Notes: generated by a model not told the origin, from the letters alone. A stretch of 64,000 nucleotides of DNA from Methylobacterium sp. Leaf117 (GCF_001422985.1 NZ_LMNL01000034.1:768112-832111); one strand, 5' to 3'; positions 9,465 through 19,012 are shown, counted from the first letter of the stretch. A program made the numbers and translations.

Positions 9465-11846
9465 ATGGCCGCCATCAACACGAGTCTCGCCGCCGAACTC
9501 GGCGTCGCGGAATGGCAGGTGAAGGCCGCCGTCGACCTGCTCGACGGCGGCGCGACGGTGCCGTTCATCGCGCGCTACCGCAAGGAGGTCACCGGCACCC
9601 TCGACGACACCCAGCTGCGCAATCTGGAGGAGCGTCTCGCCTACCTGCGCGATCTCGAAGCGCGCCGGGCGGCGGTGCTGGAGGCGATCGATGCCCAGGG
9701 CAAGCTCGAGGCCGGGCTGAAGGCGCGGATCCTGGCCGCCGACACCAAGGCCCGTCTGGAAGACCTCTACCTGCCGTTCAAGGTCAAGCGCCGGACGAAG
9801 GCGCAGCTCGCCCGCGAGGCCGGGCTCGAACCCCTCGCCGACGCCGTGCTGGCCCGGCCCGACCTGTCTCCCGAGGCGGCGGCCCGGACCTACGTGGACG
9901 CGGCCAAGGGCGTGGCCGATGCCGAGGCCGCGCTGGAGGGGGCGCGTGCCATCCTGATCGAGCGCTTCAGCGAGGACCCGGAACTGGTCGGGAATCTGCG
10001 CGAGACCGGCTGGCTGCGCGGCCGGATGGTCGCCACGGTGAAGGCCGGCCAAGCGGCATCGGGCGAGAAATTCTCGGATTATTTCGACTTCTCGGAAGCC
10101 CTCGTGAAGCTGCCCTCGCATCGCATCCTCGCCCTGTTCCGGGGGGAGAAGGAAGAGGTGCTCGACCTCGCCATCGCGGATGCGGTCGGCGACACGCCGG
10201 CCAAGGGCCAGCCCGGATCGCAGGAACTGCGCATCGCGAAAGCCTTCGGCATCCGCGACCAGGGGCGGCCGGGCGACGCCTTCCTGATGGAGACGGTGCG
10301 GCGGGCCTGGCGCACCCGCCTGAAGCCCGCCACCGATACGGACCTGCGCGCCCGGCTCTGGGCCGTGGCCGAGGCCGGCGCCGTCTCGGTGTTCGCTGGC
10401 AACCTGCGCGACCTCCTGCTCGCGGCGCCCGCCGGGGCGCGACCGACCCTCGGACTCGATCCGGGTTTCCGCACCGGCGTGAAGGTCGCGGTGGTCGACG
10501 CCACCGGCAAGGTGATGGCCACCGACACCATCTACCCGCACGAGCCGCGCCGCGACTGGAACGGCGCGCTGGTCGCCCTGGCCAAGCTCTGCCGGGCTCA
10601 CAAGGTCGAGCTCGTCGCCATCGGCAACGGCACCGCCTCGCGCGAGACCGACAGGCTCGCAGCCGAACTCATCGCCAAGCAGCCGGACCTGACGCTCACC
10701 AAGGTGATGGTCTCGGAGGCCGGCGCCTCGGTCTACTCGGCCTCCGCCTATGCCAGCGCGGAACTGCCCGAGCTCGACGTCTCGATCCGCGGCGCGGTCT
10801 CCATTGCCCGGCGCCTGCAGGACCCGCTGGCCGAACTCGTCAAGATCGAGCCGAAGGCGATCGGCGTCGGCCAGTACCAGCATGATCTGGCCGAGGGGAA
10901 GCTGGCGCGCTCCCTCGACGCGGTGGTGGAGGATTGCGTGAACGGCGTCGGCGTCGACGTGAACACCGCGTCGGCGCCGCTCCTGGCCCGGGTCTCGGGC
11001 CTGACCGCGCGGGTCGCCTCCAACATCATCGTGCACCGGGATGCCAACGGCCCGTTCCGCAGCCGCGTCAGCCTGAAGAAGGTGGCGGGGCTCGGCCCCA
11101 AGGCCTACGAACTCGCCGCCGGCTTCCTGCGCATCCGCGACGGGAGCGACCCCCTCGACGCCTCGGGCGTCCACCCGGAGGCCTATCCGGTGGTGCGCCG
11201 CATTCTCACCGCCACCGGCCAGCCGATCCAGGCGCTGATCGGCAATGCGGGCGCCCTGCGCAGCCTGAACCCCCAACAATTCACCGACGCGACCTTCGGC
11301 CTGCCCACCGTCACCGACATCCTGTCGGAGCTGGAGAAGCCGGGCCGCGACCCGCGCCCGGCCTTCCGCACCGCGACCTTCCAGGAGGGCGTGGAAAAGA
11401 TCTCCGACCTGAAGCCCGGCATGCGGCTGGAGGGCGTGGTCACCAACGTGGCGGCCTTCGGCGCTTTCGTGGATGTCGGCGTGCACCAGGACGGCCTGGT
11501 CCACATCTCGATGCTGGCCGACCGCTTCGTGAAGGACCCGCGCGACGTGGTGAAGCCCGGCGACGTCGTGCAGGTGCGGGTGGTCGAGGTCGATCCCAAC
11601 CGCAAGCGCATCGCCCTCACCATGCGTTCGGACGAGTCCGGCGCGCCGCGCCGTGACGGGCGGGAGGCCGCCCCCGCGCGGGGACCGTCCTCGGCACCGA
11701 GGCCGTCTTCGACGCCGAAGCCGGCGACGGTCCCCAAACCCGGCGGCGCTCCTGTGAAGCCCGGCGGCGCCCTTGTCGAACCCGGCGGCGCCCTGGCCGA
11801 GGCCCTGCGCCGGGCCGCTCTGGCGAAGGGGATGCCGAAGCGCTGA
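9465..11846 (+). CDS. tex: Transcription accessory protein Tex
   Basis: A 793-residue RNA-binding protein with the Tex layout: an N-terminal helical domain (VPFIARYRKEVTG), a YqgF-like RNase H-fold domain around GLDPGFRTGVKVAVVD, and a helix-hairpin-helix domain (NGVGVDVNTASAPLL). An S1 domain at about residues 650-720 (LEGVVTNVAAFGAFVDVGVHQDGLVHIS) follows. Tex associates with transcription and RNA metabolism, and the exact role is unsettled. The last 70 residues are an unusual low-complexity tail with a Pro-Gly-Gly-Ala repeat made by 21-bp tandem repeats (11736-11798). The gene stands alone on the plus strand, with a possible hairpin terminator at 11872-11889. Confidence 0.96.
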   Translation: MAAINTSLAAELGVAEWQVKAAVDLLDGGATVPFIARYRKEVTGTLDDTQLRNLEERLAYLRDLEARRAAVLEAIDAQGKLEAGLKARILAADTKARLEDLYLPFKVKRRTKAQLAREAGLEPLADAVLARPDLSPEAAARTYVDAAKGVADAEAALEGARAILIERFSEDPELVGNLRETGWLRGRMVATVKAGQAASGEKFSDYFDFSEALVKLPSHRILALFRGEKEEVLDLAIADAVGDTPAKGQPGSQELRIAKAFGIRDQGRPGDAFLMETVRRAWRTRLKPATDTDLRARLWAVAEAGAVSVFAGNLRDLLLAAPAGARPTLGLDPGFRTGVKVAVVDATGKVMATDTIYPHEPRRDWNGALVALAKLCRAHKVELVAIGNGTASRETDRLAAELIAKQPDLTLTKVMVSEAGASVYSASAYASAELPELDVSIRGAVSIARRLQDPLAELVKIEPKAIGVGQYQHDLAEGKLARSLDAVVEDCVNGVGVDVNTASAPLLARVSGLTARVASNIIVHRDANGPFRSRVSLKKVAGLGPKAYELAAGFLRIRDGSDPLDASGVHPEAYPVVRRILTATGQPIQALIGNAGALRSLNPQQFTDATFGLPTVTDILSELEKPGRDPRPAFRTATFQEGVEKISDLKPGMRLEGVVTNVAAFGAFVDVGVHQDGLVHISMLADRFVKDPRDVVKPGDVVQVRVVEVDPNRKRIALTMRSDESGAPRRDGREAAPARGPSSAPRPSSTPKPATVPKPGGAPVKPGGALVEPGGALAEALRRAALAKGMPKR
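11736..11798. repeat. 21-bp tandem repeat in the tex tail
   Basis: Three imperfect 21-bp units encode a K/E-PGGA-P/L-V-type heptad near the C terminus of Tex. They sit outside the S1 domain and are in frame. Confidence 0.85.
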
Positions 11847-11871
11847 GCGGCCGGCAGCGCTGAACGGTCGA

Positions 11872-11889
11872 CGGGAGGCCTGCCTCCCG
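11872..11889 (+). terminator. Possible hairpin after tex
   Basis: CGGGAGGC (11872-11879) and GCCTCCCG (11882-11889) form a perfect 8-bp stem with a 2-base gap, 25 bases after the tex stop. There is no U-tract after it, so it may be a weak terminator or a 3'-end protecting hairpin. Confidence 0.4.
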
Positions 11890-11956
11890 CCGGTCGCTCT
11901 AAAGTCCTCCGTTTGTCGTGTCGGGATAACCGGTTTCCACTGATCCCTGACAAACT

Positions 11957-12517
11957 CTAGTGGAAGAACGGCAGCGCGTGCGGCGCGTAGAGGCCGAAAC
12001 CCAGGAGGGCCAGGCCCGCGATGCCGAGGACCCCGCCACCGACCACCAGGGCGAAGATGCCGGTGATGACCTCGGCCGAGGCGAGCACGATGCCGATCTG
12101 GAAGGCGGCCGAGGCGAACTCGTAATGGTGGTAGCGGTGGAGGGCGAGGTCGCGCACCTCCTGCGAGTGCCGCGCCTTCTCGGCCAGCTCCTTGCGGCCC
12201 TCGCCGGTGGCGGGTTCGCTGTCCCAGCGGGCCAGGGTCTTGGCCCATTCGGCGCGCTTGGCCTTCACCGCCTCGGAATTCGCGACGTCCGGCGGCAGCA
12301 GCGCCAGGGTCTCGTCGGCGGTCTTGAGGACGGTGCCCCGGATGGTGCGGGCCTGGAAATAAGCCCATTGGTTGGAGGCCTCGACGTTGGCCCCGAGGGC
12401 GTCGGTCTGGGCGCCCTTCGCCAGGGTCTCGGCCAGCGCCAGGAACAGCGCCAGCACCGAGATCAGCAGCGCCACGCGCTTGTTCGAACTTCCCCCCGCC
12501 CCGTGACCACCCGACAT
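11957..12517 (-). CDS. DUF4337 family membrane protein
   Basis: A 186-residue protein with one N-terminal membrane helix (VALLISVLALFLALAETLA). A charged central region follows, starting near ASNQWAYFQARTIRGT, and two C-terminal helices (IGIVLASAEVITGIFALVVGGGVLGIAGL). The NQWAYFQ-K/R pattern and helix layout match DUF4337, a family without known function. The ATG at 12517 (MSGGHGAG) is the first start consistent with that layout. It lies downstream of the sulfate transporter operon on the same strand, 71 bases after cysA, so read-through is possible but no functional link is evident. Confidence 0.8.
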   Translation of the reverse strand: MSGGHGAGGSSNKRVALLISVLALFLALAETLAKGAQTDALGANVEASNQWAYFQARTIRGTVLKTADETLALLPPDVANSEAVKAKRAEWAKTLARWDSEPATGEGRKELAEKARHSQEVRDLALHRYHHYEFASAAFQIGIVLASAEVITGIFALVVGGGVLGIAGLALLGFGLYAPHALPFFH

Positions 12518-12588
12518 GCCGACCCCGCTGAGATTTGGACGGCGGCAGTCACACCCGATCGCGTCCGCGGGCGCAAGGCGATTTTTCG

Positions 12589-13677
12589 TCAGTTCGGAAA
12601 CACGTGGCCGCCGATGATCCGCAGGCCCACGGGGCTTCCGGCTGCGAAGCGGTTGGTGTCGGCGGCCTCCACCACCACGGTCTTGCCCTCGGGCCGGTCG
12701 ACCTCGATGCGCTGGCGCCCCTGCGTTCGGTAGGACGAGCGCACGACGCCTTCGAGATGGGCCTGATCGCCCTCGGCGAACTGGAGCTGCCAAGGCCGGG
12801 CGTAGAGCTTGATCGGACCGACCAGGCCCTCGGGCGCCCTGACCGGGGTCAGGCGGCCGTTGACCCGGACCTCGCCCCCTTGCGCGATCGCCTCGACCTC
12901 GATGGTGTCGCCGAGAAACTTCAGCACCGTGGCGGAGACCGGGGCCTCCTGCACCTCGTCGGGGGTGCCGACCTGCTCGAGGCGGCCCTTGTCGAGCACG
13001 GCGACGCGGTCGGACAGCTCCAGGGCCTCGTCCTGGTCGTGGGTGACGAAGATCGTGGTCTGGCCGGTGCGGTCGTGGATCTCGCGCAGCCAGCGGCGCA
13101 GGTCCTTTCGGACCTGGGCGTCGAGGGCGCCGAACGGCTCGTCGAGGAGAAGCACGCGCGGCTCCACCGCGAGCGCCCGGGCCAGCGCGATGCGCTGGCG
13201 CTGACCGCCCGAGAGCTGGCTCGGATAGCGGTCGGCGAAGCCGGACAGCTTGATCAGGTCGAGCAGGTCGCCGACCCGGCGCTTGATCTCGGGCTTGGCC
13301 GGGCGCTCGGACCGCTTCCGGGCATTGAGGCCGTAGGCGATGTTCTCGGCGACGCTCATGTGCTTGAACAGCGCGTAGTGCTGGAACACGAAGCCCACCG
13401 CGCGCTGCTGCACGGGCAACCGCGTCGCGTCCTCGGCTCCGAAGACGATGCGGCCCGCATCGGGAAAGTCGAGGCCGGCGATGATGCGCAGCAGCGTGGT
13501 CTTGCCCGAGCCCGAGGGGCCGAGCAGGGCCAGCAGCTCGCCTGCCCGCACGTCCAGCGAGAAGTCGTGCAGCACCGCGGCCGTGTCGAAGGTCTTCGAC
13601 AGCGCCTCGACCCGGATGGCGGTGGAGCCGCCCGCCCGCTCAGTGCCCACGGGCGCCCGCGGCGATCTCGTCGGCAT
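12589..13677 (-). CDS. cysA: Sulfate/thiosulfate ABC transporter ATP-binding protein CysA
   Basis: The ATPase that powers sulfate uptake through CysTW. The 362-residue product has Walker [10 protein letters not shown], a Q-loop in VFQHYALF, signature [15 protein letters not shown], Walker [12 protein letters not shown], and the H-loop in [11 protein letters not shown]-terminal TOBE-like regulatory region runs from about residue 240. I chose the ATG at 13677, which overlaps the cysW end by 38 bases. A GTG at 13650, overlapping by only 11 bases, is an equally plausible start that would remove nine residues. It is the last gene of the four-gene sulfate operon. Confidence 0.94.
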   Translation of the reverse strand: MPTRSPRAPVGTERAGGSTAIRVEALSKTFDTAAVLHDFSLDVRAGELLALLGPSGSGKTTLLRIIAGLDFPDAGRIVFGAEDATRLPVQQRAVGFVFQHYALFKHMSVAENIAYGLNARKRSERPAKPEIKRRVGDLLDLIKLSGFADRYPSQLSGGQRQRIALARALAVEPRVLLLDEPFGALDAQVRKDLRRWLREIHDRTGQTTIFVTHDQDEALELSDRVAVLDKGRLEQVGTPDEVQEAPVSATVLKFLGDTIEVEAIAQGGEVRVNGRLTPVRAPEGLVGPIKLYARPWQLQFAEGDQAHLEGVVRSSYRTQGRQRIEVDRPEGKTVVVEAADTNRFAAGSPVGLRIIGGHVFPN

Positions 13678-14524
13678 AGCGCCATTCGAGGACGGATTTG
13701 ACGCAGAGGGTGACGAGGGCGAGGCCGGCCAGGAGGGAGGCGACGGCGAAAGCGGCAACGAAGTTGTACTCATTGTAGAGGATCTCCACGTGGAGCGGCA
13801 GCGTGTTGGTGAGGCCCCGGATGTGGCCGGAGACCACCGAGACCGCACCGAACTCGCCCATCGCGCGGGCATTGCAGAGGAGCACGCTGTAGAGGAGGCC
13901 CCAGCGGATGTTGGGCAGCGTCACCGTCCGGAAGGCGTGCCAGCCGGAGGCTCCGAGGGTCAGGGCCGCTTCCTCCTCCGCCGTGCCCTGTTCCTGCATC
14001 AGGGGGATGAGCTGGCGGGCGACGAACGGGAAGGTGACGAAGATGGTCGCCAGCACGATGCCGGGCACCGCGAAGATGATCTGGACGTCGTGATCGAGCA
14101 GCCAGGGGCCGAGCAGGCCCTGCGCCCCGAAGACCAGCACGTAGATCAGGCCCGAGACCACGGGCGAGACCGAGAACGGCAGGTCGATCAGGGTCACCAG
14201 CAGGTTCTTGCCCCAGAATTCGAACTTGGCGATGGCCCAGGAGGCCATGATCCCGAAGACCAGGTTGAACGGCACCGCGATGGCGGCGGTCAGCAGGGTC
14301 AGCCGGATTGCCGCGTGGGCGTCGGCCTCGGTGAAGGCGGCCAGATACGCCTCGACCCCCTTGGCGAAGGCCTGGGCGAACACGGTGAGGAGCGGCAGCA
14401 CCAGGAACAGGGCCAGGAACAGGATCGCCACGGCGATCAGCAGCCAGCGGATCCAGCGGCCCTCGGTGACGACGCTGGCCGGACGCGCCTCGGCCAGGGC
14501 GACGGGGGCGAAGGTCTCAGACAT
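13640..14524 (-). CDS. cysW: Sulfate ABC transporter permease CysW
   Basis: A 294-residue inner-membrane permease with six predicted helices and the binding-protein-dependent transport motif [19 protein letters not shown], which contacts CysA. The [13 protein letters not shown] segment is typical of CysW rather than CysT. The ATG at 14524 overlaps the cysT end by 8 bases, which implies translational coupling. Confidence 0.94.
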   Translation of the reverse strand: MSETFAPVALAEARPASVVTEGRWIRWLLIAVAILFLALFLVLPLLTVFAQAFAKGVEAYLAAFTEADAHAAIRLTLLTAAIAVPFNLVFGIMASWAIAKFEFWGKNLLVTLIDLPFSVSPVVSGLIYVLVFGAQGLLGPWLLDHDVQIIFAVPGIVLATIFVTFPFVARQLIPLMQEQGTAEEEAALTLGASGWHAFRTVTLPNIRWGLLYSVLLCNARAMGEFGAVSVVSGHIRGLTNTLPLHVEILYNEYNFVAAFAVASLLAGLALVTLCVKSVLEWRYADEIAAGARGH

Positions 14525-15389
14525 AGCCGAATCTCCGCCGGCTCCAGGCCTGGATCAGGTTGATGGCGAGCAGTGTGAGGAACGAGATGCCGAGCATGAG
14601 GGTGGCGATGGCGCAGGCGCCGCCGTAATCGTACTCGGACAGCTTGATGACGATGAGGAGGGGCGCGATCTCGGAGACGTAGGGCAGGTTCCCGGCGATG
14701 AAGATGATCGAGCCGTACTCGCCGACGCCGCGCGCGAAGGCGAGGGCGAATCCGGTGAGCACCGCCGGGATCAGCGGCGGCAGCACCACCCGCACTAGGG
14801 TGTGAACGCGGCCCGCCCCGAGGGTGGCGGAGGCCTCCTCGATCTCCTTGTCGATCTCGGCGATCAGGGGCTGCACCGTGCGCACCGCGAAGGGCAGGCC
14901 GATGAACACCATGGCGATGTAGATGCCGACCGGCGTGTAGGCGGCCTCGATCCCGATCCGGGCGAGCTGCGCTCCGACGAGGCCGTTGGGCGCATAGAGG
15001 GCGGCCAGGGCGATGCCGGCGACGGCGGTCGGCAGCGCGAAGGGCAGGTCCACCACCGCGTCCACGATCTTGCGGCCCGGAAAGCGATAGCGCGTCAGCA
15101 CCCAGGCGATGAGGAAGCCGAACACCGAGGCGGTGAGAGCGGCCAGCAGCGAGACGCCGAAGCTGACGCGCAGCGCGCTGGCGACACGCGGGTCGGTGGC
15201 GACCTCCCAGATTCCCGAAAGCCCGAGCCCCGAGGCGCGCGTCACCAGGGCCGCCAACGGCAGCAGCACGATCAGGCCGAGGCAGGTCAGGGTGTAGCCG
15301 AAGGCGAGCCCGAAACCGGGGATCACGCTCGGGCGGAGGAAGCGCCGCTTCGCCCGAGTGGGCGGGTTGGCGCGCGGGGGCGGGGCCAT
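14517..15389 (-). CDS. cysT: Sulfate ABC transporter permease CysT/CysU
   Basis: A 290-residue permease, partner of CysW. The N terminus is Pro/Arg-rich and cytoplasmic (about 20 residues); helices begin at [19 protein letters not shown]. The CysA-contact motif reads [24 protein letters not shown], matching CysT. It is 63 bases after the substrate-binding protein gene in the same operon. Confidence 0.94.
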   Translation of the reverse strand: MAPPPRANPPTRAKRRFLRPSVIPGFGLAFGYTLTCLGLIVLLPLAALVTRASGLGLSGIWEVATDPRVASALRVSFGVSLLAALTASVFGFLIAWVLTRYRFPGRKIVDAVVDLPFALPTAVAGIALAALYAPNGLVGAQLARIGIEAAYTPVGIYIAMVFIGLPFAVRTVQPLIAEIDKEIEEASATLGAGRVHTLVRVVLPPLIPAVLTGFALAFARGVGEYGSIIFIAGNLPYVSEIAPLLIVIKLSEYDYGGACAIATLMLGISFLTLLAINLIQAWSRRRFGYV

Positions 15390-15452
15390 GGCGGTGTCCT
15401 GCTCAAGTCTCGGGCCCCGCCCGGGCGGGGGCGGGGATCAGGGCGCGGCGGC

Positions 15453-16499
15453 TCAGCGCCCCGCCTTGCTCAACTGGTCGAACAGGCCCCCGTTGTCGAA
15501 GTTCTTCTTCTGGATCGCGTCCCAGTCGCCCTGCAGGTCCTCGATCTTGAACAGCTTCAGCTCGGGCAGCTGCGCCAGATCCTCGGGCTTCGCGGCCGCC
15601 CGGTTCAACGGACGATAATGGTGCTTGGCGAAGATGGCCTGGGCCTGGTCGGAATAGAGGAACTGAAGATAAGCCTCGGCCTGCTTGCGGGTTCCCTTCT
15701 TGTCGACGTTCGCATCGACCAGGGCGACCGGCGGTTCGGCGTAGATCGAGGTCGGCGGCACCACCACGTCGAACTTGTCGCGGCCGAACTCCTCGAACAC
15801 CAGGTAGGCCTCGTTCTCCCAGGTCGGCAGCACGTCGCCGAGGCCGCGCTGGGCGAAGGTCACGGTGGAGCCGCGGGCGCCGGTGTCGAGCACGGGGACG
15901 TTCTTGTAGACCTCGCCCACGAAGGCGTTGGCCTTGTCGGCGTTCTTGCCCTCTTTTTCGTAGGCGTAGCCCCAGGCCGCGAGGAAGTTCCAGCGGCCGC
16001 CCGCGGAGGTCTTCGGGTTCGGGGTGATGACCTTGATGTCGGGCTTCACGAGGTCGCCCCAGTCCTTTACGGCCTTCGGGTTGCCCTTCCGCACGAGGAA
16101 CACCACGGTCGAGGTGTAGGGCAGGCCCTGGTTCGGCAGCTTGGTGCGCCAGTCCGCCGGGATCTTCTTCGAGATGCGGCTGATGGCGTCGATGTCGGAG
16201 GGGATGCCGAGTGTGACCACGTCGGCCGGAATGCCGTCGATCACCGTGCGGGCCTGCGAGCCCGAGCCGCCATGCGCTGCGCGCACCGTGACGGTCTCGC
16301 CGGTCTTGGCCTTCCACGCCTCGCTGAACGCCGCGTTGATCTCGCGATAGAGTTCGCGCGTGGGATCGTAGGAGACGTTCAGCAGCTCGGTCTGGGCACA
16401 CGCGAGGGTGGGCGCGAGCACGGCCGCGGCGAGGCCGGCGCCGAGCAGGACCGCGTGGCGGCGGGTGCGTCCGGTGGTCCGGGAAGGGGTCTCGCTCAC
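15453..16499 (-). CDS. Periplasmic sulfate-binding protein (Sbp/CysP family)
   Basis: A 348-residue solute-binding protein that captures sulfate (or thiosulfate) for CysTWA. The N terminus has a twin-Arg-containing but probably Sec-type signal with a hydrophobic LLGAGLAAAVLAPTLACA core and a cut near residue 36. Family blocks are LLNVSYDPTRELYREIN, AHGGSGSQARTVIDG and ADVVTLGIPSDID near the N terminus, with NPKTSAGGRWNFLAAWGYA and YLQFLYSDQAQ further on. It is the first gene of the operon and is preceded by the operator-like palindrome at 16573-16590. Sulfate versus thiosulfate preference cannot be read from sequence. Confidence 0.93.
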   Translation of the reverse strand: MSETPSRTTGRTRRHAVLLGAGLAAAVLAPTLACAQTELLNVSYDPTRELYREINAAFSEAWKAKTGETVTVRAAHGGSGSQARTVIDGIPADVVTLGIPSDIDAISRISKKIPADWRTKLPNQGLPYTSTVVFLVRKGNPKAVKDWGDLVKPDIKVITPNPKTSAGGRWNFLAAWGYAYEKEGKNADKANAFVGEVYKNVPVLDTGARGSTVTFAQRGLGDVLPTWENEAYLVFEEFGRDKFDVVVPPTSIYAEPPVALVDANVDKKGTRKQAEAYLQFLYSDQAQAIFAKHHYRPLNRAAAKPEDLAQLPELKLFKIEDLQGDWDAIQKKNFDNGGLFDQLSKAGR

Positions 16500-17067
16500 G
16501 GGAATCTCCGAAATCTGCTGGTACGGCCCGACCTGGAGCGGTGACGCGACCCAGGCCAGACGACGCTGGTTTCGTTCGTTTTAACGAACGTTGTCAAGCG
16601 CTGCGGTGCGGCAGGAAAGAGGATCGGGAACAGAATTGTTCCGCCGGCCTCGCGCTGCTCGCTGAGCAATTTCCCGAAAAGGAAAGGTCCCTCTCGACTG
16701 GCCTCCGGTGCGAGAAGAAAATGCTACCTTGACGGGGGTTCTATAGAAAGGACGTTTTTTCGATCAACGTCGCGAAGAGCGGATCGCCGGAAAGCCCCGG
16801 TCGGGCCGGAACCGTCCGAGGACGCGAGGGCAGAGCCTGCTCGTGGGAAAACCCGGTGCCGGAGCCATGCTCCAGACGGCGCCCGGGCGCGAATCCGTGA
16901 CAGCCTCGGTCAAACGGAGGCGGCGCGAATCAGCCTACGGCCGAGGAAGGCCCCCGGTCGACGGTGTTCGGACTGTGCGGCGTGGGGGAGGGGCCGGCTT
17001 GTGGGCGGGTGACGAACGGGCGCGAAGCGGGCCGGGTGCGGGGCCCCGGCGCGACCCGGTCGCGCGC
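16500..17067. other. Intergenic region upstream of the sulfate operon
   Basis: 568 bases that hold the sulfate operon promoter and palindrome near the left end. The remainder shows no open frame with protein-like composition that I can support. Confidence 0.5.
16573..16597 (-). promoter_or_regulatory. Sulfate operon promoter with operator-like inverted repeat
   Basis: CGTTCGTT (16573-16580) and AACGAACG (16583-16590) form a perfect 8-bp inverted repeat with a 2-base centre. Read on the minus strand, a perfect -35 hexamer TTGACA (complement of 16592-16597) lies directly upstream, so the repeat fills the -35/-10 spacer. That position suits a repressor. The repeat centre is about 80 bases before the start of the sulfate-binding protein. 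No good -10 is visible; the hexamer at the right distance is CGAAAC. The regulator is unknown. Confidence 0.6.
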
Positions 17068-17148
17068 TCAGTCGGCCGCGACGGCGATGAGCGAGAACAG
17101 GGACGCCAGCAGAATGTTGCCGACGACGACGAGAGCGAGCGTGATCAT
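17068..17148 (-). CDS. Candidate 26-residue single-helix membrane peptide
   Basis: A short frame starting at ATG 17148 and ending in TGA. The peptide is almost entirely one hydrophobic helix (MITLALVVVGNILLASLFSL) with a single acidic residue at the end. Such composition is unlikely in random GC-rich DNA and resembles small membrane subunits or regulators. There is no clear Shine-Dalgarno sequence and no recognised family, so coding status is uncertain. Confidence 0.35.
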   Translation of the reverse strand: MITLALVVVGNILLASLFSLIAVAAD

Positions 17149-17353
17149 GGATCTGCTTTGCGTACGAGCGCGGCGAAGTGCAGGCGCTCATCTGATGCAG
17201 GGTCCCTAGCCGTTCCTGCCTGAACTGTCCGTGAATTCCCGCACCCGCAGGGGAAACATCCGGAAACGCGGTAAACCCGTCACACACGATCCGGCCGGGG
17301 TTTCGGGGCAGAGCTGGTTCGGTCGAGGTTCTCTGAGGGGCGGCCCTCAGCCC

Positions 17354-17542
17354 TCAGCCCTTCGCCTTGCCGAGGCGAGCGATCAGTGCTTCCAAGCGGG
17401 TGCCCGGCGGGTCCGCCAGCATGCCGGCGTAGAAGGTCCGCAGGCTCTGGCCGAGATGGCGCCGGATGCCGGGGCTGAGCGACGGGGCGGCGGCCCGCGC
17501 AGCCTCCGGGGCGGGAGAGCACTCGCTTCGGGTCTTGGGCAT
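17354..17542 (-). CDS. NepR-like anti-sigma factor
   Basis: A 62-residue protein whose C-terminal half fits the NepR family: two amphipathic helices in LSPGIRRHLGQSLRTFYAGM and DPPGTRLEALIARLGK, with the family spacing LG-LR-Y-P-rL-Li-L. NepR holds the EcfG general stress sigma factor inactive until phosphorylated PhyR sequesters NepR. I chose the ATG at 17542 (MPKTRSE); an in-frame ATG six codons upstream is also possible. No ecfG or phyR gene lies in the window, so this would be an unlinked paralogue. Recognition is by motif only. Confidence 0.6.
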   Translation of the reverse strand: MPKTRSECSPAPEAARAAAPSLSPGIRRHLGQSLRTFYAGMLADPPGTRLEALIARLGKAKG

Positions 17543-17956
17543 GGATCGCACCCCGGACATCTGCGGCTCGCATCCTGTCGAAGCCAAGGAAGGCCTCCGC
17601 GGCGGACGGCCGACGCGTGACCATGCCAGGGATCGGTTAAGGATACGCTCATGCAGAGGTCGGGCTGCAGAGATCGAGCCGCGCTCCGCGCGAGGCCACA
17701 CCGCCGAGGGTTGTCAACTCCCTAAGCTAAAGCGTGGGCGTTAAAAAAAAGCTCCGCGCTGGGCCTCACGGGGAAACGGCGCGCGCACAACGACTTGGCC
17801 GCTCGCAGGCGGTTCGTCGCAATGCGGAAACGGCTAACGGAGGGTTTCAGGTTGTGGACGAATCTGCCGGGATTCGCTTACAACATCCAAGCTCACGGCG
17901 CCGCAGAGTGGTTGTTTCTCGAACTCCCGCAACCAACACCGGGAATTATATTTGGC
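17543..17956. other. Intergenic region between NepR-like gene and 17957 gene
   Basis: 414 bases without a convincing gene. A poly-A run of eight or more lies near 17743-17750, and the right end is distinctly AT-richer than the rest of the window. Confidence 0.45.
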
Positions 17957-18184
17957 ATGCAGAATATTACCATTACTGAACGAGAACGTGATGCTGTATT
18001 AGCTGCGCTCCGCTATTACCAATTCTATCGATTGCAGGGTCATCCCTTCAGCCCTCACCAGGATCACTTGATCGATGCAATCGCCAGCGGTTCCGGCGAG
18101 GCCCTCGATCTCGCTGAGATCGACGATCTCTGCGCCGGCCTGAACGGCAACGACCACGCTCTCGCGTCCCTCGCCAGCGCCTGA
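17957..18184 (+). CDS. Small conserved-type protein of unknown function
   Basis: A 75-residue soluble protein that starts ITITERERDAVLAALRYYQ, with a helical N-terminal half and an acidic C-terminal half (LAEIDDLCAGLNGND). I recognise this as the pattern of small alphaproteobacterial hypotheticals but know no function. The ATG at 17957 was chosen because similarity begins at its second residue, although the frame runs open from 17795. The first 20 codons use more A and T than neighbouring genes. No Shine-Dalgarno site is obvious. Confidence 0.6.
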   Translation: MQNITITERERDAVLAALRYYQFYRLQGHPFSPHQDHLIDAIASGSGEALDLAEIDDLCAGLNGNDHALASLASA

Positions 18185-18373
18185 CGCCTGCTTGCCAAGA
18201 CGCCCGCTTGGCCAAGGGCGCTTCGGACGCCGACCCGCACGCCACACGCGCCGGCCCCGGATGGTGGGGCCAGCGCCCACCGGATCAGCCCGAGCGGAGG
18301 TCCGTCGGGCCGATCCAAGACCTGAGACGCCAGAAACTCCTGAGATCCTAGATCCCTCAGAGACCGTCCGGCC

Positions 18374-18781
18374 TCAGGGCGCGGTGTCCACCTGCTTCTG
18401 GGCCCGATCGACCGCCGCGGCGCAGGCCTGGGCATCGCCCTTCTGGTCGGCCGTCCGCGCCTCGTCGAGGGCCACCTTCGCCTGCATCGCCTTGTCGCCG
18501 CCCTGACCGGCCTCAGCCGATTTCTCGGGCGGTGCGGCCTCCGCCGAGGCGCTGCCGCCGCTTCCGGTGACGCCCTGTCCGGCGCGGGCGCTGGCCGCGG
18601 CCTTGCCGCTGGTATTGGCCGAGATCGCCTCCTTCGCCAGATCCTTCACGGGTCCTTCGAGCTTGGCGATCCGGTCGCCGCACGGCGTGGCGAGGGCCGG
18701 CGCCGCACCCGCGGCGAGAAACCCGGCGGCCAGAGCCCCGCTGGCGAGAAACCCGGCGGCAAGCCTCACGAAACGCGTCAT
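18374..18781 (-). CDS. Secreted low-complexity protein of unknown function
   Basis: A 135-residue protein with a long Ala/Gly-rich signal peptide (RLAAGFLASGALAAGFLAAG) and a cut near ALAT. The mature part starts with a Cys (PCGDRIAKLEG), then becomes Ala, Gly, Ser and Lys-rich. The last 40 residues are a charged helix (AKVALDEARTADQKGDAQACAAAVDRA) resembling a tetratricopeptide-like element, with a second Cys. No family is recognised. The ATG at 18781 starts the signal peptide. Confidence 0.65.
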   Translation of the reverse strand: MTRFVRLAAGFLASGALAAGFLAAGAAPALATPCGDRIAKLEGPVKDLAKEAISANTSGKAAASARAGQGVTGSGGSASAEAAPPEKSAEAGQGGDKAMQAKVALDEARTADQKGDAQACAAAVDRAQKQVDTAP

Positions 18782-18974
18782 CGATTGCTGTCCTTGATTC
18801 GGTGAGGAAGGCCGGCCCTGAGAGGGCCGCACCCTGTCGGGTTCAACCGTCCGAAACGGACCCGGGCTCCCTCAAACCATGGGAAAACCGCGCGACGGGG
18901 AGTCGGACGGAGCCATTGGGTCTTCGGTTCGAGGCACACACAGGAAAACCCCGGCGCATAAAAACCTATGCGCA

Positions 18975-19012
18975 TGAAAAAGCCCCCGGCCCGGGGGACC
19001 GGGCCGGGGGCT
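18975..19012 (-). terminator. Rho-independent terminator of the iorAB locus
   Basis: A perfect 12-bp stem AGCCCCCGGCCC (18981-18992) and GGGCCGGGGGCT (19001-19012) with an 8-base loop. On the minus strand it is followed by a short U-tract (A run at 18977-18980). It lies 54 bases after the stop of the molybdopterin subunit gene at 19066. Confidence 0.85.

Noticed and set aside
16541..16732. 63-codon plus-strand frame over the sulfate promoter
   Set aside because: It covers the promoter and operator region, starts without a ribosome site and matches no family.
18194..18212. Short hairpin after the 17957 gene as terminator
   Set aside because: Only a 6-bp stem with no U-tract.
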